DNA of 16,067 nt, from contig DDCX01000135.1 of NCBI GenBank assembly GCA_002336475.1, forward strand, positions 4,602 to 20,668, given 5' to 3'. The DNA comes from Flavobacteriales bacterium UBA1995 (GTDB lineage: Bacteria; Bacteroidota; Bacteroidia; Flavobacteriales_D; Sanyastnellaceae). Below, piece after piece: positions 6,631 to 14,400 of the stretch. A program made the position numbers and the translations under genes. Position 1 is the first letter of the stretch. The number at the start of each line of letters is the position of its first letter. Below the pieces are notes generated by a model, which saw nothing but the letters and a program-made list of their open reading frames with translations, was not told where the DNA came from and searched no databases.

Positions 6631-8490
6631 ATGCTGTGCATTCGTCTTCTGACATTTTTCGGAGTCTTCTTGAGTGCCATTCCTCAAGCAACAGGCCAAG
6701 CCTTTGTCGACCGGATTGACCCTCCATTTTGGTGGATAAACATGCCGGACGAGTCCCTGCAAATCGTGGTGCATGGTGACGGCATCGCTGCTCTTGACGT
6801 CGCCATAGACCATCCAGGAATTACCCTCCAAAAGCTCGTTGCCGGGGACAGCCCGAACTACCGGTTTGTCTATTTGTCCGTGGGTCAAGACGCAAAGCCG
6901 GGGACACTTGAATTGAAATGGACCGACCCTGAGGCAGCGGGTGGAACCCTAGGCACCACCTCCTTTGAGCTGCTTGGCCGAAAAACCCAAGAACTCCAAG
7001 GCTACAACGGCAGCGACGCGATTTGCCTGATTACCCCGGACCGCTTCTCCAATGGCAATCCTAACAACGATGCCGTGGAAGACTTGCTGGAGGCACCCGA
7101 TCGCTCCGATGACCATGGACGTCACGGTGGTGACCTCGCCGGCATCTCCCAACACCTCGACTACCTCGACGACATGGGGTACACCGCCATATGGCTCAAT
7201 CCCTTGCTCGAAAACAACCAACCCCAATGGTCCTACCACGGTTATGCCACCACGGACTATTACCGGGTCGACCCCCGATTCGGCACCAATGAGGAATACC
7301 GTGCATTGGCAGAGGCAGCGCGCAGCAAAGGCCTCAAGGTCATCATGGACATGATCATGAACCACTGCGGTTCAGAACATCCTTGGATGGACGATTTGCC
7401 CACCAAAGACTGGATCAACAACGGTGGCACCTTTTCTCCGACCACGCATCGCCGTACCACATTGCGCGACCCCTACGCCACGGCTTCGGACCTCGCGGGC
7501 TTCACCGACGGGTGGTTCGTCAAGGAAATGCCCGACCTCAACCAGCGCCAACCCCTGCTGGCAGATTACCTCATCCAGAACACCATCTGGTGGATAGAGT
7601 ATCTCGGACTCAGTGGCATTCGGATGGACACCTATCCTTATTCTGATGCGAACTTTATGACGCAATGGACCTGCGCCATCCGCGCAGCCTACCCCCACCT
7701 CAACATCTGCGGCGAAGAATGGAGCCTTAACCCCGCTGTCCTCGCCTACTGGCAGGAGGGACAAAACAACCGCGATGGCTACACCTCTTGCCTGCCTGGT
7801 TTGTTGGACTTTCCACTCCACCATGCCTTCATGCAGTGCATGAACGGGGAAGAAACCTGGCATTCCGATTGGGTGAGGCTCTATGAAATGCTCGGCAACG
7901 ACTTCCTCTACCCCGACCCCTTCAACCACATCGTCTTCCCTGACAACCACGACATGAGCCGGGTCCACACCCAACTCGGAGACGATGCGCGCAAGACACG
8001 TCTGGCCATGGTCTTCTTTGCCACCACGCGCGGCATACCGCAGTTCTATTACGGGACGGAAATCCTGATGTCCAATACAGGAGACGACAGCCATGGCAAC
8101 ATCCGGAGCGACTTCCCCGGCGGGTGGTCCGGCGATGAAATCAATGGTTTTACAGGCTCTGGATTAAGCCAGGAATCTCTTGAATTCCAAGCCTTCACGC
8201 GCCGCCTCCTCAACTGGCGCCAGAGCGCTAGCGCGGTGCACCATGGCTCCCTGACCCACTATGTCCCAGAAGGCGAATGCTATGTCTACTTCCGTCAAGA
8301 TGACTCCGCCACAGTCATGGTCATACTCAACCAAGGCGACGCCCCCGAGAAACTGAATCTTGCGCGATTCGATGAGGTGCTCAACGGGCGCCGCACGTTC
8401 AAAGAAGTACTCAGCGGTACCGAGCCCGCAGCGCTGGGTAACCAACTGACCGTGCCCGCATCCGCAGCTTGGATTCTGGAAGTGCGTTGA
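6631..8490 (+). CDS. GH13 cyclomaltodextrinase / neopullulanase (SusA-like)
   Basis: A 619-residue secreted alpha-glucan hydrolase. The frame extends upstream to 6367, but ATG 6631 gives a proper signal peptide (MLCIRLLTFFGVFLSAIPQATGQA) and a length close to Bacteroides SusA (about 617). After the signal comes the N-terminal cyclomaltodextrinase beta domain (IDPPFWWINMPDESLQIVVHG). The TIM barrel shows all GH13 regions: region I MDMIMNH (240-245), region II GIRMD with Arg331 and nucleophile Asp333, region III CGEEW with acid/base Glu362, and region IV DNHD with Asp441. A short C-terminal beta domain ends at AAWILEVR. It likely hydrolyses alpha-1,4 (perhaps alpha-1,6) bonds of maltodextrin, cyclodextrin or pullulan in the periplasm. 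There is no T9SS tail. A SusC-type gene lies 6 kb away, but no SusD, SusE or SusF is next to this gene. Confidence 0.93.
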   Translation: MLCIRLLTFFGVFLSAIPQATGQAFVDRIDPPFWWINMPDESLQIVVHGDGIAALDVAIDHPGITLQKLVAGDSPNYRFVYLSVGQDAKPGTLELKWTDPEAAGGTLGTTSFELLGRKTQELQGYNGSDAICLITPDRFSNGNPNNDAVEDLLEAPDRSDDHGRHGGDLAGISQHLDYLDDMGYTAIWLNPLLENNQPQWSYHGYATTDYYRVDPRFGTNEEYRALAEAARSKGLKVIMDMIMNHCGSEHPWMDDLPTKDWINNGGTFSPTTHRRTTLRDPYATASDLAGFTDGWFVKEMPDLNQRQPLLADYLIQNTIWWIEYLGLSGIRMDTYPYSDANFMTQWTCAIRAAYPHLNICGEEWSLNPAVLAYWQEGQNNRDGYTSCLPGLLDFPLHHAFMQCMNGEETWHSDWVRLYEMLGNDFLYPDPFNHIVFPDNHDMSRVHTQLGDDARKTRLAMVFFATTRGIPQFYYGTEILMSNTGDDSHGNIRSDFPGGWSGDEINGFTGSGLSQESLEFQAFTRRLLNWRQSASAVHHGSLTHYVPEGECYVYFRQDDSATVMVILNQGDAPEKLNLARFDEVLNGRRTFKEVLSGTEPAALGNQLTVPASAAWILEVR

Positions 8491-8512
8491 TCCTGCTGTC
8501 CCCAAGTCAAAC

Positions 8513-8528
8513 TGCGCTTCAGAGCGCA
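8513..8528. terminator. Bidirectional hairpin between convergent genes
   Basis: TGCGCT (8513-8518) and AGCGCA (8523-8528) form a 6-bp stem with a TCAG loop between the convergent amylase and acetyltransferase genes. The loop contains the acetyltransferase stop codon. No U-tract is present, so it is only a plausible shared terminator. Confidence 0.4.
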
Positions 8529-9007
8529 AGCTGCATGCGGATGTCTGCCCGATCATAGACACAATCTTCTGGCAAGGGCACTTCCACAAAGCCGAATTTG
8601 CGGTAAAGGTGCAAGGCGCTTTCGAGGCGGGTGTGCGAGTACAACTCAATGACACGGGTTCCGCGCTGGCCGCAGAGGTCGATGAGAAAGGCCATCAGCT
8701 CATGGCCGAATCCATGCGAGCGCAGGTCTTCACGCACCGCCATCTTGTTGAGCTCCAACACCCCTTCTGCCCTTGGCGTGAGTGCAAATGTGGCGACCAC
8801 CTCCTCCCCAAGCTTTCCAAAATAGACTTCACCGCCAGGACCAATCACCATCTCCTCTGGATTCCCCAGCACCTCAATGTCGTAGGGCTCCAAGAGGAAA
8901 TACCGGTCCAGCCAAGCCTTGTTTAGTTCAAAAAACGCGCGGCGGTACTGAGGGCTGAAAGGCACAATGGTCAGGCCCCTTGCAGGATTGGACATGGTTG
9001 ATTTCAT
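8519..9007 (-). CDS. GNAT-family N-acetyltransferase
   Basis: A 162-residue single-domain acetyltransferase that should transfer an acetyl group from acetyl-CoA to an unknown amine. The acetyl-CoA pyrophosphate loop RSHGFG (96-101) follows the beta4 strand LELNKMAV, and the C-terminal motif ALHLYRKFGFVEVPL (131-145) is typical of the family. A 182-residue form from GTG 9067 is possible, but ATG 9007 (or 8995, MSNPARG) fits the domain boundary better; the first 20 residues of the long form look unrelated. No signal peptide, so cytoplasmic. It lies downstream of the copper-oxidase pair on the same strand across 100 nt containing a direct repeat, so it may have its own promoter. Confidence 0.9.
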   Translation of the reverse strand: MKSTMSNPARGLTIVPFSPQYRRAFFELNKAWLDRYFLLEPYDIEVLGNPEEMVIGPGGEVYFGKLGEEVVATFALTPRAEGVLELNKMAVREDLRSHGFGHELMAFLIDLCGQRGTRVIELYSHTRLESALHLYRKFGFVEVPLPEDCVYDRADIRMQLAL

Positions 9008-9032
9008 AGGGATGACCCTGCCTAAAAACCAG

Positions 9033-9057
9033 AAACTTGGGCTGACAAAACTTGGGC
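9033..9057. repeat. Direct repeat AAACTTGGGC x2 upstream of the acetyltransferase
   Basis: AAACTTGGGC occurs at 9033-9042 and 9048-9057, a perfect 10-bp repeat with 15-bp period, 26-50 bp upstream of the ATG at 9007 (minus strand). The position suits an operator or promoter element. Nothing else is recognised in this 100-bp gap. Confidence 0.35.
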
Positions 9058-9107
9058 AAGACACCACCCGAAGACCATGATCAGGGCATCAGTCATTTTG
9101 TGCGGCG

Positions 9108-10310
9108 TCAATGGGTGACCATAAACCGGGTCGGGGGCAAATTCCCGCAGCGGGCCACGTAAGCACCCTCTGGCCAAGATGAAACGTCAAACCGGCCACC
9201 TTCCAAGTAGCCCCTAAAACATTCCCTCCCCTGCAAATCCCTGACAACCACCTCGCCTGCGAAACCGCCTTCAATTCCACCAGGGGCGTGCCACTGGTCT
9301 GCTGGATTGGGATAGCCCTGCTTCAACAAAAATGGTTCAGCCGAACCCACAGATGATGGCGTTGCACCGAAACGGATCTCTTGCACATCCTCGACGCCCG
9401 GATCAATCATGTTCCAAAACTCACAGGATACCACACCGTCAAATCCCTCCTCCGGTGCAACCAACACTGTGAAACGCTCACCGGGAAAAACATCGAGGCT
9501 GTCTACAGCAAAAGCCTCCGGCAATGCCCGACCATCGCTCATGAAGCAAGTGGCATGCAATTCAGGCGGAAAGTGACAACGGACGCGGCTGTAAGCCATG
9601 GACCCCAGCCGCAGTGCCAAGGTGTCGCCGGGAGCGGCCCATACCATTTGGTCTTCTTCTTCCAACTGACTTCCCGAGATCCCATTGATCATGAAAACAT
9701 CGGGGCGAATGTCGTGAAACGGAAAACTCCCAACCGGGTCCAAGTTGGTCGCTACCTCGAGGTCACTGAACAACAATGGAACGTCCTCGGAGTAGGCCGG
9801 TCCACCATCAAACAAGGTCTGATCGGGGCGCTTCACCAAGATCATTCCGTACATCCCCATCGTCAGGTGAAGGGTCGTGGTGACATGGCAGTGGTACAGA
9901 AAAGTACCTGATTGATCTGCGACAAAAGAGTACACCGCATCGCCATTGGTGGGCACCAAGAAAGAGGTAGCCGGAACCCCATCATTTGCCTGATCGACAT
10001 CAAGCCCATGCAAGTGAATGGTGTGGCTTTCGGGACTGGGATTCGTAAAGTTGAGGTCTACCGCCTGTCCTTCATTGTAGGTCAACAGTGGCCCAGGCAA
10101 GGTGATGTATCCATCGGTGACCCATCCGTAGCCCCAGATGGGAACAGAGGAACCGTCATCCAAGAAATGAATGCCGTCCATTTCGGAGAAAAGCTGGGGA
10201 GGAAGGGCTTGACTAAGCGCTGCGTGAGACATGCACCACACACTACACGCGAACAACAGTGTACGATACACATGGGTCAAATCCTGCCTGTATGGCGTCC
10301 TCGTCTTCAT
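9108..10310 (-). CDS. Two-domain multicopper-oxidase-like protein with T9SS sorting domain (N-terminal half-site)
   Basis: A 400-residue secreted cupredoxin protein. Signal peptide: residues about 14-34. Cupredoxin domain 1 (about 45-160) carries HTIHLHG with His96, His99 and His101, then YHCHVTTTLHLTMGM with His140, Cys141, His142, His148 and Met153. This supplies a complete type-1 copper set (His96, Cys141, His148, Met153) plus four of the eight trinuclear-cluster histidines. Domain 2 (about 175-315) keeps cupredoxin-like PGERFTVLVAPEEGFDG, but the expected HCH is CEF (297-299), so it has lost copper ligands. Residues about 325-400 are a T9SS type A sorting domain (GYPNPADQW...GAYVAR). The start ATG overlaps the upstream gene's TGA as ATGA, implying translational coupling. 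Alone it lacks the other four cluster histidines; these occur in the upstream partner. NirK-like nitrite reductase is an alternative, but HCH argues against it. Confidence 0.86.
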   Translation of the reverse strand: MKTRTPYRQDLTHVYRTLLFACSVWCMSHAALSQALPPQLFSEMDGIHFLDDGSSVPIWGYGWVTDGYITLPGPLLTYNEGQAVDLNFTNPSPESHTIHLHGLDVDQANDGVPATSFLVPTNGDAVYSFVADQSGTFLYHCHVTTTLHLTMGMYGMILVKRPDQTLFDGGPAYSEDVPLLFSDLEVATNLDPVGSFPFHDIRPDVFMINGISGSQLEEEDQMVWAAPGDTLALRLGSMAYSRVRCHFPPELHATCFMSDGRALPEAFAVDSLDVFPGERFTVLVAPEEGFDGVVSCEFWNMIDPGVEDVQEIRFGATPSSVGSAEPFLLKQGYPNPADQWHAPGGIEGGFAGEVVVRDLQGRECFRGYLEGGRFDVSSWPEGAYVARCGNLPPTRFMVTH

Positions 10311-11179
10311 GGCTGGATGTCAAGATGGGTGATCATACCGCCGGGATAAAGGCCCGCATTCGTCACGGCAATGAGGTTGTGATTGTGCACAGGGTACATA
10401 CCGGGCTGAAAAGCGTCGAGCCGCACAACGGTCACTTCTCCCACAAGAAAGGGCATCGTGTCCTTGATCCAGCCCACCCTTTCGGGGTGTTTCGAAGCTT
10501 GAAGAACCTCCACATGAAAGCCGTGGAAATGCAGAACATGGTCCATGCTGCCTTGATTGGCAATGGAGATATAGCATGAGGTGCCTACCCCAATGGAAAC
10601 GTAACCGAATGGGTCGTTAGACGTGTTGGGAAAGGTCCTGTCGTTCACTGTAAACTGCCGTGGGACATATGGTGCGTCGCCATCCAACGCATTCCCTTCG
10701 GCCACCGTTTGCATCCTTGCTGGCTCCCAATCACCAAGGTTCCAGTGAAAATGAGGCAGGTCATCGTTGCCCACCATGATCATTCCTCCAGCACCGAGCA
10801 CTCTGCCCCGTTCAGAAGCCAACCCGTAGCTATAAGTTCCCGTCTCCATAGGGGGCAAAGTCAATGCTGTAAACTGGCCCGCGGGCAGCGAAACAGGATC
10901 CCAATCCCCCACACCCAACACGAAAGCGTGGTTCACGGTATCCCCGTTGTGGACCACCAATTCATGGGACTGCAACACCGAGTGGACAAAAGAAAAATTG
11001 AGCGAGTCCCAACCAGCCGCCTCACAAAAGCGCAATGCAGGCATGGTATCTCCGCTGAGAATGGCCTCATCGAGCTGAAGCCAAAGGGTATCGGGTACAT
11101 CCTGTGACCAAGCCTTCGATGGGCTTGAAAACCAGATGATAAACGCCGCTATCAAGCACGGCCATTGCTTCCAAAACAT
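10307..11179 (-). CDS. Two-domain multicopper-oxidase-like protein, C-terminal half-site with Cys-to-Asn change
   Basis: A 290-residue protein with a Sec signal peptide (about 1-26, ending AWSQD) and no sorting domain. Cupredoxin domain 1 (about 60-138) has no copper motif. A short linker has PHFHW (His143, His145). Domain 2 (about 170-290) matches the last domain of multicopper oxidases: HVLHFHGFHVEVL with His214, His217 and His219 in HxxHxH spacing, then YPVHNHNLIAVTNAGLYPGGM with His265 and His267. Asn266 stands where the canonical HCH has the type-1 copper cysteine. It can therefore offer four trinuclear-cluster histidines but no type-1 copper. It is the first gene of an ATGA-overlapping pair and faces the divergent acylase gene across 106 bp. 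It most likely works with the downstream protein; a copper-binding chaperone or inactive paralogue is the alternative. Confidence 0.82.
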   Translation of the reverse strand: MFWKQWPCLIAAFIIWFSSPSKAWSQDVPDTLWLQLDEAILSGDTMPALRFCEAAGWDSLNFSFVHSVLQSHELVVHNGDTVNHAFVLGVGDWDPVSLPAGQFTALTLPPMETGTYSYGLASERGRVLGAGGMIMVGNDDLPHFHWNLGDWEPARMQTVAEGNALDGDAPYVPRQFTVNDRTFPNTSNDPFGYVSIGVGTSCYISIANQGSMDHVLHFHGFHVEVLQASKHPERVGWIKDTMPFLVGEVTVVRLDAFQPGMYPVHNHNLIAVTNAGLYPGGMITHLDIQP

Positions 11180-11239
11180 GAGGTAATCTACTCCAAATGC
11201 AGCTCAGCGACTCGGGAAGGTCCATAGAATACAACCGCC

Positions 11240-11255
11240 CCCTGCCACCGCAGGG
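11240..11255. promoter_or_regulatory. Perfect inverted repeat in the divergent acylase / copper-protein promoter region
   Basis: CCCTGC (11240-11245) and GCAGGG (11250-11255) form a 6-bp dyad with a CACC loop, 31 bp before the acylase ATG and 61 bp from the divergent start. It could be an operator acting on both genes or a 5' UTR hairpin. Confidence 0.35.
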
Positions 11256-11285
11256 AAATGTAACTTCCGCAACTACGATTGCGCC

Positions 11286-13718
11286 ATGAAAAATCTCCTC
11301 AAAGCGCTCGGCCTGTTGTTGGTCTTGCTCCTCGCCTACGTCGTCTATTTCGTTCAGACCAGCAGCACCGACTACAGCTTTAGCTTGGCATCCGATGCCG
11401 TCTCCGCGCCGGTTGAAATCATCTTCGACGACATGGCGGTGCCCCACATCTACGCCGAAACCGAGGACGATGCGATGTACGCTTTGGGCTATATCCACGC
11501 TTCGGAACGCCTCTGGCAAATGGACCTGCTCCGGCGCGCCGGAGCCGGCGAACTTTCTGCACTGCTCGGACCAGACATGGTCGAAAACGACCAGTATTTG
11601 CGCACCCTCGGCATGCGCGAGGCCGCAGCCCGGGTGTCTGGTGAGTTCACCGCCCATGCACCACAGCGCATCCAAACTGCTATGGCAGCCTATCTGGATG
11701 GCATCAACCGCTTCATCGCGGAGGACAAGAAGCCCTTGGAGTACCAACTTTTGGGCGCCGATCCCAAGCCCTTCGACACCCGCGATGTTTACTGCGCTAC
11801 AGGATTTATGGCGTTCAGTTTTGCCATTCACCTCAAGACAGAGCCCATCCTCGACTGGATGAATGAAGCCCTGGGGCCAACATACATGGCCGACCTGGCC
11901 ACCGGCCCAGAGGGATTTACCCGCATCCCCGTCACCGGCGCTGGAACAGACAGTACCGCAGCTCCAAGCACTGAGCAAGTCAGGCCCAAAACCGAGAGCC
12001 CCACACCTTCGGACATTTCTGCAATCTCCACAAAAGTGCACCGTTTGGATGCCCTTCGCCCCGTTCCGCAGTGGCTGGGATCCAACGCTTGGGTCATCAG
12101 CGGAGACAAGACGGCGAGCGGCAAAGTGCTGTTTTGCAACGATGCCCACATGGCCTACTCGCAGCCATCGGTGTGGTACGAAGCGCACATTGTGACGCCC
12201 GAAGTTGAATACTATGGCAACCACATCGGTGGCCTGCCTTTTCCCGCGATTGGCCACACGCGCCACCATTCTTGGGGCATTACGATGTTTGTGAACGACG
12301 ACATCGACCTCTACCGAGAAACCATCAAAGACGGCAAATACCTGCAAGGCGACCGCTGGAGGGACATCGAAGTCAACATGGAAACCATCGAAGTGGCTGG
12401 GGAGGATGACGTGACTTTCAAGCTGCGCAAAACACACCACGGCCCTTTAATCGAAGACAGCATTGCCATGTGGTGGACCTTTACCCAATATCCCGAAAAC
12501 CGCATCCACGAGGCCTTCTACGGGTTTTCACGAGGAAACACCATGGAAGAGGTTCAAGACGCTGCCTCCATCATGCACGCCCCAGGCATCAACCTCATGT
12601 ACGGCGATGAAGAGGGCAACATCGCTTGGTGGGCAAGCGCAAAGCTTCCCATTCGCCCAGACCACGTGAACACCAAAACCGCCATCGATGGCAGCAACCC
12701 CGCCAATGACCCCTTGGGCTGGCACCCCTTTTCTCGAAATCCCCAATCGGTCAACCCCCAGGCAGGTTATGTCTACTCCGCAAACAATGCCCCAGACAGC
12801 GTGGCAGGGGTGCATTATCCTGGCCACTATTACGCTGGAAACACCCGTGGAGCAGGGATCGTTAAAGCCATGGAGGCCAGAGACGACTGGACCCTTAAAG
12901 GGGCACAGTCCTTGCAGCTCGACCACCATTCACCCGTATACAAGGGCAATTGCTCCATGCTCGTGGCGTTCGCCGATGCCTCGGAAACCAATTGGGAGCC
13001 TGCGCAGGCAAATGCATTGAGCCAACTCCGTCAGTGGGATGGGAGCCATACCGGCGGGCAAACAGAGCCCACACTTTACTACCGCTGGATGTACCGCACC
13101 ATCGAGGGTGCCATGGCCGACGAATTCCATCAAGCCGCTGGTGAAAACGCCGCAGAGAAATTCGAAGCTTGGCACAAAACCATAGTCAGCGAGAATTCCT
13201 TCCCAAGACTCCTTGCCAATCCCGGTTCACCTTGGTGGGACGATGTCAGCACTGCCCCCCGCGACAACGCTGCCGCAATCGTTTCAGCAGCTTTCCTGTT
13301 GGCTTATACAGATTTAGAAAGCGCCCTCGGCACAGATCCGAGCGCATGGCATTATGAACGGCTGCACACCGTTTCCCACCGCCACGCCATGGCAGATATA
13401 CCCCTCCTCGGCAACTGGCTCAGCGTGGGGCCCTATGGCCTTCCTGCAGCAAAGGATGCCCTGTGCAAATACGAGTTCAAACTGAAAAAGGAAGTCAACT
13501 ATGAGGTCTTTTCCGGCCCCTCTATGCGCATCGGTATCGACTTCGCTGATGTGGATGCCGCCGAGAGCATCCTCCCCACTGGCCAGTCCGGCAATGTCTT
13601 CAGCGCCTTCTATGACAACCAGGCCCCGCTGTACCACACAGGCCAGTTCCGAAAGATGCGTATGGACCGAACCGACATTGAAAACAATGCGACCTTTTCC
13701 TCCAGTATTACGCCATGA
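11286..13718 (+). CDS. Penicillin acylase family N-terminal-nucleophile amidohydrolase
   Basis: An 810-residue precursor. A hydrophobic N-terminus (about 5-23) acts as signal or membrane anchor, placing it in the periplasm. The alpha-chain region (about 30-215) has the family motifs AVPHIYAET, YALGYIHASERLWQMDLLRR and GAGELSALLG. A polar Thr/Ser/Pro-rich stretch (about 216-250) looks like the excised spacer. The beta chain starts at Ser266 in WLGSNAWVISGDKT, the catalytic N-terminal nucleophile exposed by self-cleavage. HHSWGITMFVNDDIDLY (327-343) carries the expected Asn region, and the beta chain is about 545 residues, normal for the family. It cleaves amide bonds of acyl side chains; the family includes penicillin, cephalosporin, aculeacin and acyl-homoserine-lactone acylases, and the natural substrate cannot be told here. 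The stop overlaps the next gene's ATG. Confidence 0.94.
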   Translation: MKNLLKALGLLLVLLLAYVVYFVQTSSTDYSFSLASDAVSAPVEIIFDDMAVPHIYAETEDDAMYALGYIHASERLWQMDLLRRAGAGELSALLGPDMVENDQYLRTLGMREAAARVSGEFTAHAPQRIQTAMAAYLDGINRFIAEDKKPLEYQLLGADPKPFDTRDVYCATGFMAFSFAIHLKTEPILDWMNEALGPTYMADLATGPEGFTRIPVTGAGTDSTAAPSTEQVRPKTESPTPSDISAISTKVHRLDALRPVPQWLGSNAWVISGDKTASGKVLFCNDAHMAYSQPSVWYEAHIVTPEVEYYGNHIGGLPFPAIGHTRHHSWGITMFVNDDIDLYRETIKDGKYLQGDRWRDIEVNMETIEVAGEDDVTFKLRKTHHGPLIEDSIAMWWTFTQYPENRIHEAFYGFSRGNTMEEVQDAASIMHAPGINLMYGDEEGNIAWWASAKLPIRPDHVNTKTAIDGSNPANDPLGWHPFSRNPQSVNPQAGYVYSANNAPDSVAGVHYPGHYYAGNTRGAGIVKAMEARDDWTLKGAQSLQLDHHSPVYKGNCSMLVAFADASETNWEPAQANALSQLRQWDGSHTGGQTEPTLYYRWMYRTIEGAMADEFHQAAGENAAEKFEAWHKTIVSENSFPRLLANPGSPWWDDVSTAPRDNAAAIVSAAFLLAYTDLESALGTDPSAWHYERLHTVSHRHAMADIPLLGNWLSVGPYGLPAAKDALCKYEFKLKKEVNYEVFSGPSMRIGIDFADVDAAESILPTGQSGNVFSAFYDNQAPLYHTGQFRKMRMDRTDIENNATFSSSITP

Positions 13719-14272
13719 AGACATCCTGTTCTGCCATCAAGTCGATAGCACTGATTGGTGCATTTTTAGCAACCGTCAGTAGCACCCATGCCCAAGAAGA
13801 AAAACGCGTAGAACCCTACATCGAATCCAATTGGGGGCTCGCATTCATCGTTGAAGGTGCTGTTTTCCCCGGGACCTCAGTCCTCATGGGAAGGCGTTCC
13901 TATTTCAGCAAAAACGGGTTTACTGACACCCAAATTGGACTGGCATTCCCGAGCGTCTTTACGGCCAAAGTCGGAGTGGGACACAGAGGAGCAAAAGGCG
14001 GTCACTTCTCAGCAGGCTTGCGGGTATTCCCTACCCATGTCTACATCCAAAACACACTACCCTCGAACCGTTGCAATCGAGATGTGAGCCGCCGCAAGCT
14101 TCAACGCCTCGAGCGTCGCGGAAAAAGTGCCGCAGACATCAAGTGCTCCGAATGGGCTTTTTCGTTTGAAATCTCCCCGCTCTTATTTACTGGATCGTTG
14201 CCCGGGGAGTTGGAGACTTTGAGCTTTTATTCCATGGCCATGCTCACAGCAGGCCACCGCTGGCTGTTTTGA
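13715..14272 (+). CDS. Small secreted, probably outer-membrane beta-barrel protein
   Basis: A 185-residue protein with a clear signal peptide (about 1-26, IALIGAFLATVSSTHAQ). I do not recognise a named family. The mature part alternates hydrophobic and polar residues with many Gly and aromatic residues (NWGLAFIVEGAVFP, HFSAGLRVFPTHVYIQN) and ends with LTAGHRWLF, whose terminal Phe is typical of outer-membrane barrels. A basic loop (RRKLQRLERRGK, about 126-137) is flanked by two Cys (119 and 144) that may form a disulfide. ATG 13715 overlaps the acylase TGA (ATGA), so the two are very likely translationally coupled and functionally related. It is short for a stand-alone barrel, about 8 strands at most. 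Confidence 0.75.
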   Translation: MKTSCSAIKSIALIGAFLATVSSTHAQEEKRVEPYIESNWGLAFIVEGAVFPGTSVLMGRRSYFSKNGFTDTQIGLAFPSVFTAKVGVGHRGAKGGHFSAGLRVFPTHVYIQNTLPSNRCNRDVSRRKLQRLERRGKSAADIKCSEWAFSFEISPLLFTGSLPGELETLSFYSMAMLTAGHRWLF

Positions 14273-14400
14273 TCACGGAAAGGCGCTCCGCATCCCGGGT
14301 TGCACCCCAACGGCTCTAGAAGTCAAGGTTTTTAGACCGGATTTTCAACAGTTGTTTTTCAACGTATTCCTACAGGTTGCCATCATTTTATACCTTCGTT

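Noticed and set aside
7372..8094. A 240-codon minus-strand open frame within the amylase gene
   Set aside because: Antisense to the GH13 catalytic regions; no supporting motif.
9840..9930. Copper nitrite reductase (NirK) identity for the downstream copper protein
   Set aside because: NirK has HCA at the type-1 site and a single His in each type-2 motif; here the motif is HCH with HxxHxH, as in oxidases with a trinuclear cluster. The H-x4-M spacing is shared but not decisive.
10290..10330. The two copper-protein genes as one gene broken by a frameshift
   Set aside because: The downstream frame has its own ATG and a full signal peptide right at the junction, and the upstream protein ends naturally after the YPGGM strand. 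In canonical oxidases the half-sites would be in the opposite order, so a simple break does not explain it.
11067..12440. A 457-codon open frame on the minus strand inside the acylase gene
   Set aside because: It lies antisense to the well-supported acylase, overlaps the 5' end of the copper-protein gene in another frame, and has no recognisable domain or signal; codon bias of the plus strand explains it.
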